Shown here: in pieces, positions 6,934 to 12,891 of the stretch
How the letters are laid out: each line of letters begins with the position of its first letter
Numbering within the stretch: position 1 is the first letter of the stretch
Virus record (IMG/VR): IMGVR_UViG_3300043399_000579
Coordinates: 1 to 41,638 of that record
DNA from: a virus
Strand: one strand, 5' to 3'
Length of the DNA: 41,638 nt
Made by a program: the position numbers and the translations under genes
Notes under the pieces: generated by a model
Database searches by the model: none
What the model was told of the DNA's origin: nothing
Seen by the model: the letters and a program-made list of their open reading frames with translations, nothing else

Positions 6934-7771
6934 AAAACAGCTCCGTTCCGGTTGGTGTGATGTCGATGGTTCTGGCGTCCTGTTCGTCCGGCCACTTTTG
7001 CCCGGTCATTTCCTCCCAGCGTTTGCGGGCCAGCGCCTCGTCGCGCTCCTTGAACGTCATGGGCATGGCCACGGCTCCCTGGCGGGTAGCCGTTGCGGAC
7101 GTGACTTCGCGCTGAATCCACTCGGCTTTAAACCCCTGCCATCCACGGGCGCAGCATGTCTCAAGCGCGGCCTGCAGTGTCATCCCGGCTTTGGCGGATT
7201 CGCGCTCGATCCCTGCAAGCGCCGTTGCCGTCAGGGGTGCGCCCTTTGCCTTTCGGATCGTCAGGAAGTCCGACCAGACTTGTTCGTCAACATCAATCGG
7301 CTTTGAAATCTTCGGAGTACTAGCACTGCGCTTGCGCGGTGCCGTGTCTTTGTTTTGGTTTACGGTCTCTGTTTCTGTTCCGGTTACGGTTTCGGTTAAA
7401 GGTAGAACTGCGCGGGGCTTGCTTGCATATGTATGCAAGTGCATGGCATCGACATCAGGTGCAGGATGTTTGCTTTCCTTTGCGCGGGGCACGTTGTCCC
7501 ATTTGCACATCTGCACGTAGGGCTTGTCGTCCACCGTGTAAAGCACAACCAGGCCACGGTCGTGCAGCTCCTGCAGCAGCGCGGCGCACTTGGCCACCGG
7601 CATGTCTTTGATCGGGAAACAGTGGGCTTTGATCATTGCTGCGCGACCGTCATAGCGCCCAAAGTCATCAACGGTCACAAGCAATCGGTAGAACAGGACT
7701 TCGGCAAGAGGCGAAAGCGAATCAATCGCCTCGCTGTCTCGCACTCCGGGCTTGAGGTATCGGGTTGGCAT
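6908..7771 (-). CDS. Replication initiator, O-like
   Basis: 287 aa from the ATG at 7769-7771; upstream in-frame codons run into the terminator-like stem and are discarded. Residues ~1-100 form a winged-helix domain (MPTRYLKPGVRDSEAI, SPLAEVLFYRLLVTVDDFGR, KWDNVPRAKESKHP). A low-complexity Thr/Glu hinge (TETVTGTETETV) is encoded by a tandem hexamer array that may be the origin. The C-terminal domain (QVWSDFLTIRKAKGAPLT, GWQGFKAEWI) is the usual region for contact with the loader. First gene of the replication operon. Confidence 0.8.
   Translation of the reverse strand: MPTRYLKPGVRDSEAIDSLSPLAEVLFYRLLVTVDDFGRYDGRAAMIKAHCFPIKDMPVAKCAALLQELHDRGLVVLYTVDDKPYVQMCKWDNVPRAKESKHPAPDVDAMHLHTYASKPRAVLPLTETVTGTETETVNQNKDTAPRKRSASTPKISKPIDVDEQVWSDFLTIRKAKGAPLTATALAGIERESAKAGMTLQAALETCCARGWQGFKAEWIQREVTSATATRQGAVAMPMTFKERDEALARKRWEEMTGQKWPDEQDARTIDITPTGTELFYEPTPESN
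7363..7398. repeat. Tandem hexamer array inside the O-like gene, candidate origin iterons
   Basis: Six consecutive 6-bp units on the plus strand: CGGTCT, CTGTTT, CTGTTC, CGGTTA, CGGTTT, CGGTTA. An A/T-rich stretch (tttgttttggttta) lies immediately to the left. Lambdoid origins lie inside the O gene as iterons plus an A/T-rich block. Unit length is shorter than lambda's, so this is a candidate only; simple coding repetition is the alternative. Confidence 0.45.
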
Positions 7772-7894
7772 TTGTTGCCGCCTTCCAAACAAAAAAGCCC
7801 TAGGCGGGACTCTCACCCCGAAAGAGGTGTTGGCAGACCGGGCAGTACCGGCAGAGTCCCGTCTAGGGCTTACTACGAATCGCTGCCAAGCGAT
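7772..7894 (-). ncRNA. Structured 5' leader of the replication operon
   Basis: If transcription starts about seven bases after the TAGAAT box, the RNA begins at ~7894 with a perfect hairpin (ATCGCT-loop TGGC-AGCGAT, 7879-7894). Eight bases later comes the 18-bp terminator-type stem and U-tract. The order of 5' hairpin, terminator, operon resembles an attenuator or a cis-acting antitermination leader such as HK022 put. No known family was recognised. Confidence 0.5.
7791..7871 (-). terminator. Long terminator/attenuator hairpin ahead of the replication genes
   Basis: Arms 7796-7813 and 7853-7870 pair over 18 bp (one A-C mismatch on the minus strand, G-U on the plus strand). On the minus strand the stem runs directly into TTTTTT (complement of 7791-7796). 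The loop holds two small hairpins: CACCTC-TTTC-GGGGTG and CCGG-N6-CCGG. Only about 20 bases separate the U-tract from the O start codon, so transcription of the whole replication operon must pass it. Confidence 0.75.
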
Positions 7895-7900
7895 GTGGTG

Positions 7901-7928
7901 ATTCTAAGACTACCTGCCGGGTATTCAA
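7901..7928 (-). promoter_or_regulatory. Promoter of the replication operon with operator in its spacer
   Basis: Minus strand: -35 TTGAAT (7923-7928), 16-bp spacer, -10 TAGAAT (7901-7906). The near-dyad CTACC-TGCCG-GGTAT (7910-7924) fills the spacer, the same geometry as at bet and at 11435. It begins right at the stop codon of the cro-like gene. Confidence 0.65.
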
Positions 7929-8264
7929 TCAATCACCCACTGTTTCAGTCGGGATTTTGCTTTTCTGCAACAGCCGATTGCGTGCGCGGACAAACTCGGT
8001 AGCCGGGGTGATCCGTTTGGCTGGGTTGTGACCGGCCCGGGGCACGCCCGCCAGCAGCAGCTCCAAGTCAGGCTCATACGGGGCCGTGTGCCGACGAGCG
8101 GACTCAATAATGCGCAGGGCCTGGGGACCGCCGGGCTTCTTAATTCCGTACCTCAACATCCGAAAATACTTCAATGAGCTACCCAGGTCGGTGATGATCT
8201 TTTCCATGTTCTGGGTGCCCACGGCGTCCCAATACTCTCGCAGGTTCAGTGGTTTACGTGCCAT
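7929..8264 (-). CDS. Cro-like small regulator
   Basis: 111 aa. An N-terminal helix-turn-helix-like region (LREYWDAVGTQNMEKIITDL, YFRMLRYGIKKPGGPQALRI) resembles compact Cro/YdaS-type regulators; the C-terminal 45 residues look disordered and basic. It is divergent from the CI-like gene, the usual partner position in a lysogeny switch. The ATG at 8262-8264 follows an AAAGG site. A candidate promoter is at 8324-8352. Which gene product binds which operator cannot be told from sequence. Confidence 0.7.
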   Translation of the reverse strand: MARKPLNLREYWDAVGTQNMEKIITDLGSSLKYFRMLRYGIKKPGGPQALRIIESARRHTAPYEPDLELLLAGVPRAGHNPAKRITPATEFVRARNRLLQKSKIPTETVGD

Positions 8265-8323
8265 TTGGCGGGCCTTTCTATGTTCTTCAATCGTGCTATC
8301 GCAAGGGAATGTTTGCGCCCCGT

Positions 8324-8352
8324 ATGGTAGCCGTTCTCGGCAAGCGTTACAA
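8324..8352 (-). promoter_or_regulatory. Candidate leftward promoter for the cro-like gene
   Basis: Minus strand: TTGTAA (8347-8352), 17-bp spacer, TACCAT (8324-8329), both weak matches (4 of 6). A CTACC half-site overlaps the -10 box. It lies about 60 bases upstream of the ATG. Confidence 0.4.
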
Positions 8353-8373
8353 GGAAAACCGCTGCCGTTTTCC
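8353..8373. promoter_or_regulatory. Inverted repeat in the cI-cro gap, candidate switch operator
   Basis: GGAAAAC (8353-8359), seven-base spacer, GTTTTCC (8367-8373): a perfect 21-bp dyad in the middle of the divergent intergenic region, directly upstream of the candidate cro -35 box. Its centre spacing suits a dimeric helix-turn-helix protein. Confidence 0.5.
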
Positions 8374-8517
8374 GTAAGTAGAGCGCCCTTCGTCAGCGCA
8401 CATCCCTGTTCAGTTGTCTCATAGTGTCGGCGCGTTTTACATTTGCCCCGCTACTTCCAGGGCGGTCAGTGTGCTACCTTGCGGCTACTGCGAGTCACCA
8501 GCGGGGAGCCTTTCGGC

Positions 8518-8958
8518 ATGGATGTGAACGAGATTCGGATGCGCAACTACACGATCCTGATGCAGCAGTTCCGCACCAGGGAGTTGGATAGCGGGGAGCC
8601 TGAACGGGGCCTGTTAAATCGCTTTGGCGAATTCACGGGCGTCAGCCCCCGGTATTTGTCGCATGTGAACAACAGTCGAAAGCATCTGGGGCCAGAAACC
8701 TGCCGCCGGATGGAACAGGCTTTCAAGCTGCCGCACGGCTGGATGGATCACGACCACTTGGGAAGCCCGGCACCAGGCACACGCGCAGAGCGTGAATACC
8801 TGGAGCTGGCCCTAAAACTGTTCCGAGAATCGCCGCTTGAGGCGCAGTCGGTCTTGCTGCGCTACATGGGGGAAAGGATGATCGGAGCAAGCACGACAGA
8901 AAGGCCCGAGGGGGACCGTGAGCAGAAGGCAAGAAAAAAGGCGGCTGCGAGTCGATGA
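8518..8958 (+). CDS. Short CI-like repressor without peptidase domain
   Basis: 146 aa from the ATG at 8518, preceded by GGGGAG about ten bases upstream. The helix-turn-helix is NRFGEFTGVSPRYLSHVNNS followed by GPETCRRMEQAFKLPHGWMD. The rest is a short helical tail (LALKLFRESPLEAQSVLLRY) and a basic end. There is no S24 (LexA-like) autoprotease domain, so classical RecA-stimulated self-cleavage is not available. It is the only gene of this type in the window and is divergent from the cro-like gene. Confidence 0.8.
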   Translation: MDVNEIRMRNYTILMQQFRTRELDSGEPERGLLNRFGEFTGVSPRYLSHVNNSRKHLGPETCRRMEQAFKLPHGWMDHDHLGSPAPGTRAEREYLELALKLFRESPLEAQSVLLRYMGERMIGASTTERPEGDREQKARKKAAASR

Positions 8959-9118
8959 GCCGGTCACCGATGAATACCGCTTTGCGGCCCTGCTGATGGC
9001 CGTGCAAAAACGCCACCGTCAGGCTGTGCTTGATGTGTTGGCGTCGTTGTCCGTGGAGAAGTGCCAAGCGCCAGGTGACACGCCAAGCCGTAAAACAAAA
9101 AAGGCCCCCACACGGTAG
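8918..9118 (+). CDS. Small basic protein downstream of the CI-like gene
   Basis: 66 aa. GTG at 8918, chosen because GAGGGGGA lies directly upstream. It overlaps the repressor gene by 41 bp in another frame and ends inside the terminator stem (TAG at 9116-9118). The product has a helical core (FAALLMAVQKRHRQAVLDVL) between strongly basic ends. It may be an antirepressor or co-regulator by position; nothing in the sequence proves that. Confidence 0.55.
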   Translation: MSRRQEKRRLRVDEPVTDEYRFAALLMAVQKRHRQAVLDVLASLSVEKCQAPGDTPSRKTKKAPTR

Positions 9119-9130
9119 GGAGCCTTTTTT
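9097..9130. terminator. Bidirectional terminator between the repressor unit and the small-gene operon
   Basis: AAAAAAGGC (9097-9105) pairs perfectly with GCCTTTTTT (9122-9130), and CCC (9107-9109) pairs with GGG (9118-9120). The stem ends in a T-tract on both strands, so it can end the plus-strand repressor transcript and the minus-strand operon that finishes at 9161. Confidence 0.85.
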
Positions 9131-9160
9131 ACGATTCGTCGCCTGTCAGCTCTGTTTTGG

Positions 9161-9442
9161 TTATGCCTGCACCTTTGTTTTGCGACGGCCTGCGCCGTCA
9201 AACACGCTGTGCTTGCTTCCTAATGGGATGCCGCAGTACATCTCGCGCTGATGGTCCCGGGCGGCAGCCGCCACCGTAAAGCGCACCATGGCGCGGGCTT
9301 CGGCCACCATGCGGGCGGTGACGGTGGCGTAAAGCTGGCCACCCCAATAACGCGGGTCTTCGGTGATGTTTTGCATTGGGGTGCGCTTCATCAAGTGGTA
9401 GCCGGTGGCGCGGTCAGCGCGGTCGAAATATGTGTCGATCAT
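9161..9442 (-). CDS. Hypothetical early protein, last gene of its operon
   Basis: 93 aa. MIDTYFDRADRATGYHLMKR, a middle section rich in Ala and Arg (ARMVAEARAMVRFTVAAAAR), and a basic tail (GRRKTKVQA). No recognised domain. It is the last gene of the leftward small-gene operon and is followed by the bidirectional terminator. The ATG is at 9440-9442. Confidence 0.55.
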   Translation of the reverse strand: MIDTYFDRADRATGYHLMKRTPMQNITEDPRYWGGQLYATVTARMVAEARAMVRFTVAAAARDHQREMYCGIPLGSKHSVFDGAGRRKTKVQA

Positions 9443-9450
9443 TGTTGTCC

Positions 9451-9606
9451 TCAGAATGGTGCAGGCTCGGCCTGGGGTTGTTGGGGCTGGCGTGCCAGCT
9501 TTTGGATTTGGCGGATCAGGTCAGTGCTTGCACGCTCAAACGGGTCGTGCTGAAGCCACTGGCGCAGGATTTCTTCGCTTGGCGGTGGGCGGCGACGTGT
9601 GTTCAT
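9451..9606 (-). CDS. 51-aa hypothetical early protein
   Basis: From the ATG at 9604-9606, which overlaps the stop of the upstream gene (ATGA). The product has an Arg/Pro-rich start (MNTRRRPPPSEEILRQWLQH) and a Gln/Pro tail. No recognised domain. Confidence 0.5.
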   Translation of the reverse strand: MNTRRRPPPSEEILRQWLQHDPFERASTDLIRQIQKLARQPQQPQAEPAPF

Positions 9607-9824
9607 GCGTCCCTCTCTTTCAGCATGGCGTCGGCATGCATGTAGCGGCAAGTTGATCGCCAGCCCTCTGGAAGGATTCGCATGGGGCTGACTTCACGGA
9701 GCCGTTCGGCCTGTGCCTTAACGTCCTCATCGGTCGCATTGGCGGCGAAGTAGTCGCGCAGGGTCACGTGTCTTATATAAAGCGTGAGGTCTTCCTTGGT
9801 AACTGGAGGCATCGGATATCTCAT
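9603..9824 (-). CDS. Small early protein of the RDYFAA...ADAMLKxRDA family
   Basis: 73 aa from the ATG at 9822-9824. TLRDYFAANATDEDVKAQ and the C-terminal YMHADAMLKERDA belong to the same module as the tail of the membrane protein at 5812-6024 (DFFAAMAMQ, MADAMLKARDA). Here it is soluble, with no membrane helix. Both neighbours overlap by four bases. The family is common in phages and its role is unknown. Confidence 0.65.
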   Translation of the reverse strand: MRYPMPPVTKEDLTLYIRHVTLRDYFAANATDEDVKAQAERLREVSPMRILPEGWRSTCRYMHADAMLKERDA

Positions 9825-10048
9825 GCTGCACCGCCTTTCTTGGCCGCGCCTCGTTCGCTGTACTTCCGCTTGAGGCGCGGGACCGGGCAATCGTAGGCGT
9901 GCCAGTTTGGTCGGTACAAGACACCAGCACCGCTTTCGTGGTCGCAAATGCGGCAATGTATGAAGGTCGAGCCGTGAACGCCGTAGTCATCGTTGTAGGT
10001 AGCCCGCTCAAGCAAGGCCTGCATGTCTTTCAGCGGTACGCGGCTCAT
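9821..10048 (-). CDS. Small protein with possible zinc site
   Basis: 75 aa, ATG at 10046-10048. FIHCRICDHESGAG, a downstream HAYDCPVPRLKRKY and a basic tail suggest a small zinc-binding, possibly nucleic-acid-binding protein, with two Cys in CxxC and further His and Cys ligands. It overlaps its neighbours by four bases on both sides. Confidence 0.55.
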   Translation of the reverse strand: MSRVPLKDMQALLERATYNDDYGVHGSTFIHCRICDHESGAGVLYRPNWHAYDCPVPRLKRKYSERGAAKKGGAA

Positions 10049-10227
10049 GCTTCAACCCTCCCTCTTTTTTCGCCAATAATCTTGGCTGTGGCCTTCAGTT
10101 CTTCCAGCCGATCCAGCGCGTGAGTCCAATCGAGCGCAAACAGCTCAAAGTAAAACGTGCCCTCCTGAGTTTCAAACTCGACCAAGAACGGCGACCACTT
10201 CACTCCGTCGACGATTACGGTGCTCAT
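10045..10227 (-). CDS. 60-aa hypothetical early protein
   Basis: ATG at 10225-10227. MSTVIVDGVKWSPFLVEFET and GTFYFELFALDWTHALDRLE suggest a small alpha/beta protein. No family recognised. It overlaps both neighbours by four bases. Confidence 0.5.
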   Translation of the reverse strand: MSTVIVDGVKWSPFLVEFETQEGTFYFELFALDWTHALDRLEELKATAKIIGEKRGRVEA

Positions 10228-10619
10228 GCGCCCCCCTTAATGCCGTGGGCGGCTGCAAAGGCCGCACGCATCCGCTTTGCGAATGGCTGTCGGCCAGCAA
10301 CGATGTCATTTTCAAACCATGCTTTGATAGCGGCGTCGATCTGCTCATCCGTCAGCGGCTTGCGTTGTGGTGGGGTGGTGTAGTCAGCACGACAGCAATT
10401 AGATGCCTCACAACCCGCAGGTGAGCCACAGTGACCAAGAACACAGTCACCATCCCACGCCACAGGCTCCTGCTGCGGCTTCTGTGCAGGCTGGCCGATC
10501 AACACGCTCATCGCTTCGTGGAGCTTTGCCCACGTATCTATCGTCATGCCCATTGCATCGCCGGGTCCAAAAGCTGCCAATGTTGCTTTGATGTATTGAG
10601 TTGCTTCGATGTGGTTCAT
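10224..10619 (-). CDS. Early phage protein with QRKPLTDEQID module (paralogue of 40581-41051)
   Basis: 131 aa. Starts MNHIEATQYIKATL and carries QQEPVAWDGD, then TTPPQRKPLTDEQIDAAIKA and an AHGIK ending. The paralogue at 40581 has the same MNHIDAM start, the QQEPVYF and QRKPLTDEEIDAIG strings, and the same AHGIK end. The central region is variable and rich in Cys here (DCVLGHCGSPAGCEASNCC). The family is frequent in phages and unstudied. Confidence 0.65.
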   Translation of the reverse strand: MNHIEATQYIKATLAAFGPGDAMGMTIDTWAKLHEAMSVLIGQPAQKPQQEPVAWDGDCVLGHCGSPAGCEASNCCRADYTTPPQRKPLTDEQIDAAIKAWFENDIVAGRQPFAKRMRAAFAAAHGIKGGA

Positions 10620-10900
10620 TTCGTTTCTCTTGTTGCTTTTGCGATGGCGGCGCGAGCTTTGATAACGGCCAAGCGCATACGGTGGCGGCTTTCCATGCCA
10701 TCACCAAGTTCGTTAAACGCCTCGTCGTATTTTTTCAGCGCCTCCAGCAGCTCGGCATTCAAATCGTGCAGTCGGCGCAGTTCGGCGGCGGCTTCGTCGG
10801 CAATGTTTTGGCATCGACGCGGCAGAGATGACCCTGAGTAGTCTTCAAGCGAGTCTTCTAATGCGTCTGCCAGTCGCAGTGCTTCGGATTGTGTGCTCAT
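10616..10900 (-). CDS. Helical early protein
   Basis: 94 aa from the ATG at 10898-10900. All-helical, heptad-like pattern: EALRLADALEDSLEDYS, IADEAAAELRRLHDLNAELL, and the ending RARAAIAKATRE. The last part echoes the AAIAKATGG ending of the upstream gene product, so the two share a C-terminal segment. A coiled-coil scaffold or adaptor is possible; no known function. Confidence 0.55.
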   Translation of the reverse strand: MSTQSEALRLADALEDSLEDYSGSSLPRRCQNIADEAAAELRRLHDLNAELLEALKKYDEAFNELGDGMESRHRMRLAVIKARAAIAKATRETK

Positions 10901-11229
10901 ACAGCACCCCCAGTCGCCTTGGCGATGGCGGCACAAGCGGCTTGCCATTCGGGGAACTCATCCCATTCAGCAATCTCGCCATTCAGGTGGTAGCCAGCAA
11001 CGCCACGGCTATCTGAGGCGATGTCCACCATCTTTTTCAGCGCCTCCAGCAAATCAGGCGCTGCGGCGATCAGGCGGGCGTTGGCTTGGGTGACTGCTTT
11101 GTCCACCTCTGGTTCGTGAAAGCCGCACGCTTTAATGGTGTGCGTGACGTGAAACATTCCGGCTTTGATGGACGTACCATCAAATTCTTTCGATACGTAC
11201 CACGGCCCTGGTGTGTGCGCGGCGCTCAT
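10897..11229 (-). CDS. Early phage protein, HTPGPW family
   Basis: 110 aa from the ATG at 11227-11229. SAAHTPGPWYVSK and the downstream QANARLIAAAPDLLEALKKM are the two conserved blocks of a very common family of phage and prophage proteins, probably small beta-alpha folds. Function unknown. Its ATG overlaps the stop of the 57-aa gene upstream (ATGA). Confidence 0.7.
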   Translation of the reverse strand: MSAAHTPGPWYVSKEFDGTSIKAGMFHVTHTIKACGFHEPEVDKAVTQANARLIAAAPDLLEALKKMVDIASDSRGVAGYHLNGEIAEWDEFPEWQAACAAIAKATGGAV

Positions 11230-11399
11230 GACGACCACCATGCAACAAGCAGTGCAGCCATGCCGGTGCCAATGGCCAGGGCCAGCGCATAACCCGCGAT
11301 GCGCTCCCAAAGCGGCTCACGGTTGGTCAGGCTTTGGTACCCGGGAGTGAAATGGCACTCGTTCAAAGTGCGCGGTGTCTTGACGTGTGAGTTCTTCAT
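11226..11399 (-). CDS. 57-aa membrane-anchored protein, first gene of the small-gene operon
   Basis: ATG at 11397-11399 follows a CGGAGAAAACC site identical in style to those of other early genes here. The product begins MKNSHVKTPRTLNECHFTPG, followed by REPLWERIA and one C-terminal transmembrane helix (AGYALALAIGTGMAALLVAW). It ends in a four-base overlap with the next ATG. It is the first gene after the regulated promoter at 11429-11457. Topology suggests N-in, C-tail-anchored. Confidence 0.65.
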   Translation of the reverse strand: MKNSHVKTPRTLNECHFTPGYQSLTNREPLWERIAGYALALAIGTGMAALLVAWWSS

Positions 11400-11428
11400 G
11401 GTTTTCTCCGTGGGTTGTTGAAGGCCTC

Positions 11429-11457
11429 ATTGTAATACCCGGCGGGTAGCATTTCAT
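11429..11457 (-). promoter_or_regulatory. Promoter of the small-gene operon with operator in its spacer
   Basis: Minus strand: -35 ATGAAA (11452-11457), 17-bp spacer, -10 TACAAT (11429-11434). The near-dyad ATACC-CGGCG-GGTAG (11435-11449) abuts the -10 box, exactly as at bet. Beyond the -35 box, a small perfect dyad CAGGG-TTTT-CCCTG lies at 11458-11471. Confidence 0.65.
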
Positions 11458-11540
11458 CAGGGTTTTCCCTGTTTATTGGCATCTGTTGCCACCGCGCCAC
11501 ATAGGGAGCGGATGCGAAGCTCACGGACATAACGCACAAT

Positions 11541-11565
11541 CGCAGGTATCACAAAGCTACCTGCG
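11541..11565 (+). promoter_or_regulatory. Inverted repeat abutting the ribosome-binding site of the first late gene
   Basis: CGCAGGTA (11541-11548), nine-base loop, TACCTGCG (11558-11565): a perfect 8-bp dyad. The right arm runs straight into the GAGGAA ribosome-binding site of the GTG at 11574. In RNA this hairpin would partly hide the site; as DNA it could be an operator for the late promoter. Confidence 0.5.
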
Positions 11566-11573
11566 AGGAACCC

Positions 11574-12245
11574 GTGAGCAACCAACTGAAAATCACCTAT
11601 CGGCCAACTGACGGCCTTATTCCCTACGTGCGCAACAGCCGCACGCACAACCCGGAACAGGTCGCGCAAATCGCGGCAAGCATCCGAGAATTCGGATTCA
11701 CCAACCCCGTGCTGGTGGACGAGGAAGGCGGAATCATTGCGGGGCACGGCAGGGTCATGGCCTCCCAAAAACTGGGACTGTCCGAAGTGCCCACGATCAC
11801 CTTGGCAGGTCTGACCGAGGCCCAGCGCCGTGCCTACGTCATCGCGGACAACAAGCTGGCCCTCAATGCCGGGTGGGACGAGGAAATGCTCGCGCTTGAG
11901 CTGGCCGACTTGAAGGAGGCCGGTTTCGACCTGGAGCTGACCGGCTTCGGTGAGGACGAGATCAAAGGCCTGCTGGCCGAGGCCGAAAAGACCGACGGCC
12001 TGACCGACCCCGACGATGCGCCCCCGGTACCGGCCAACCCGGTCACCGTCCAGGGCGACGTTTGGGTGATGGGCAACCACCGCCTGTTGTGCGGCGACAG
12101 CACCAGCATTGCCGACCTGGAGCGCCTGTGCGCTGGCCAAATGGTTGACATGTGGCTGACCGACCCGCCCTACAACGTGGCCTACGAGGGCGGGACCACC
12201 GACCGCAAGGACGCCGCCAAGAAGGCCAAGAAGGTGGCGGCATGA
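11574..12245 (+). CDS. ParB-like domain fused to a truncated DNA methyltransferase
   Basis: 223 aa, GTG start with GCGAGGAA just upstream. Residues ~1-110 form a ParB/Srx-type domain (IREFGFTNPVLVDEEGGIIA, GHGRVMASQKLGLSEVPTIT, AYVIADNKLALNAGWDEE). A methyltransferase start follows (GDVWVMGNHRLLCGDSTS) up to motif IV DPPYNVAYEGG, and then the protein ends in a Lys-rich tail (DAAKKAKKVAA). Complete ParB-methyltransferase fusions run to about 400 residues or more and include a SAM-binding FxGxG motif, which is absent here. The enzyme is therefore probably inactive, leaving a DNA-binding or nicking ParB-like domain next to the terminase genes. Confidence 0.8.
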   Translation: MSNQLKITYRPTDGLIPYVRNSRTHNPEQVAQIAASIREFGFTNPVLVDEEGGIIAGHGRVMASQKLGLSEVPTITLAGLTEAQRRAYVIADNKLALNAGWDEEMLALELADLKEAGFDLELTGFGEDEIKGLLAEAEKTDGLTDPDDAPPVPANPVTVQGDVWVMGNHRLLCGDSTSIADLERLCAGQMVDMWLTDPPYNVAYEGGTTDRKDAAKKAKKVAA

Positions 12246-12457
12246 ACGGCGCTTGCACTCGCTGGGCTGTCCTGTACCGGCACGACCAGATGCCGATTGA
12301 GGGATGTGTTTATGCCGACAAGTCCAAAGCCATCAAACGCCTGAAAGGCATGTCTGACCCCACCAAGTTCACGATTGGCGAGGTCTGCGTCATGCCAAAA
12401 GAGCTGATGATGCGGCTGCTCGACGCCATTCCTGGCGGAAAGGTCGCGGTGTCTTGA
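12242..12457 (+). CDS. 71-aa hypothetical protein before terS
   Basis: ATG at 12242 overlaps the TGA of the ParB-methyltransferase remnant. Product MNGACTRWAVLYRHDQMPIE, then YADKSKAIKRLKGMSDPTKF and a helical C-terminus. No known domain. The stop overlaps the ATG of the small terminase gene. Its position at the truncation point makes it possible that it arrived with the deletion event. Confidence 0.55.
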   Translation: MNGACTRWAVLYRHDQMPIEGCVYADKSKAIKRLKGMSDPTKFTIGEVCVMPKELMMRLLDAIPGGKVAVS

Positions 12458-12888
12458 TGGCCGGGCTGACCCCAAAGCAGGAGGCGTTTGCCCTTGCCTA
12501 CATCCAGACCGGCAACGCTTCCGAGGCTTACCGGCTCGCCTACGACACCTCGAAGATGACGGAAAAGAGCGTCAACGAGAACGCCAGCAAGCTGCTCAAG
12601 CACGCCAAGGTTGCGCCAAGGATCGCGGAGCTTCGCGCACCCGCCGTGGAAAAGGCCGGGCTAACACTGGAAAAGCACCTCGATGACCTGTTGCGCCTAC
12701 GCAACATGGCGGTGAAGGATGCCAAGTGGACGGCAGCGATTCAGGCCGAGATTGCCCGGGGCAAGGCGGCGGGGCTGTATGTCGAGCGCACCGAGTTGAC
12801 GGGCAAGGATGGCGCACCCATTCCCCTGACCAATGTGCCGGTCGATGAATACCTCAAGGCCCGATCCAAGGTTCTCGGGGAGTTCTGA
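12457..12888 (+). CDS. terS: Terminase small subunit
   Basis: 143 aa from the ATG at 12457 (a TTG three bases earlier is less likely). The N-terminal helix-turn-helix LTPKQEAFALAYIQTGNASE, AYRLAYDTSKMTEKSVNENA and SKLLKHAKVAPRIAELR is the Terminase_2 pattern that recognises phage DNA to begin packaging. The C-terminal part is the oligomerisation region (LEKHLDDLLRLRNMAV). TerL follows three bases downstream. Confidence 0.92.
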   Translation: MAGLTPKQEAFALAYIQTGNASEAYRLAYDTSKMTEKSVNENASKLLKHAKVAPRIAELRAPAVEKAGLTLEKHLDDLLRLRNMAVKDAKWTAAIQAEIARGKAAGLYVERTELTGKDGAPIPLTNVPVDEYLKARSKVLGEF

Positions 12889-12891
12889 CGG

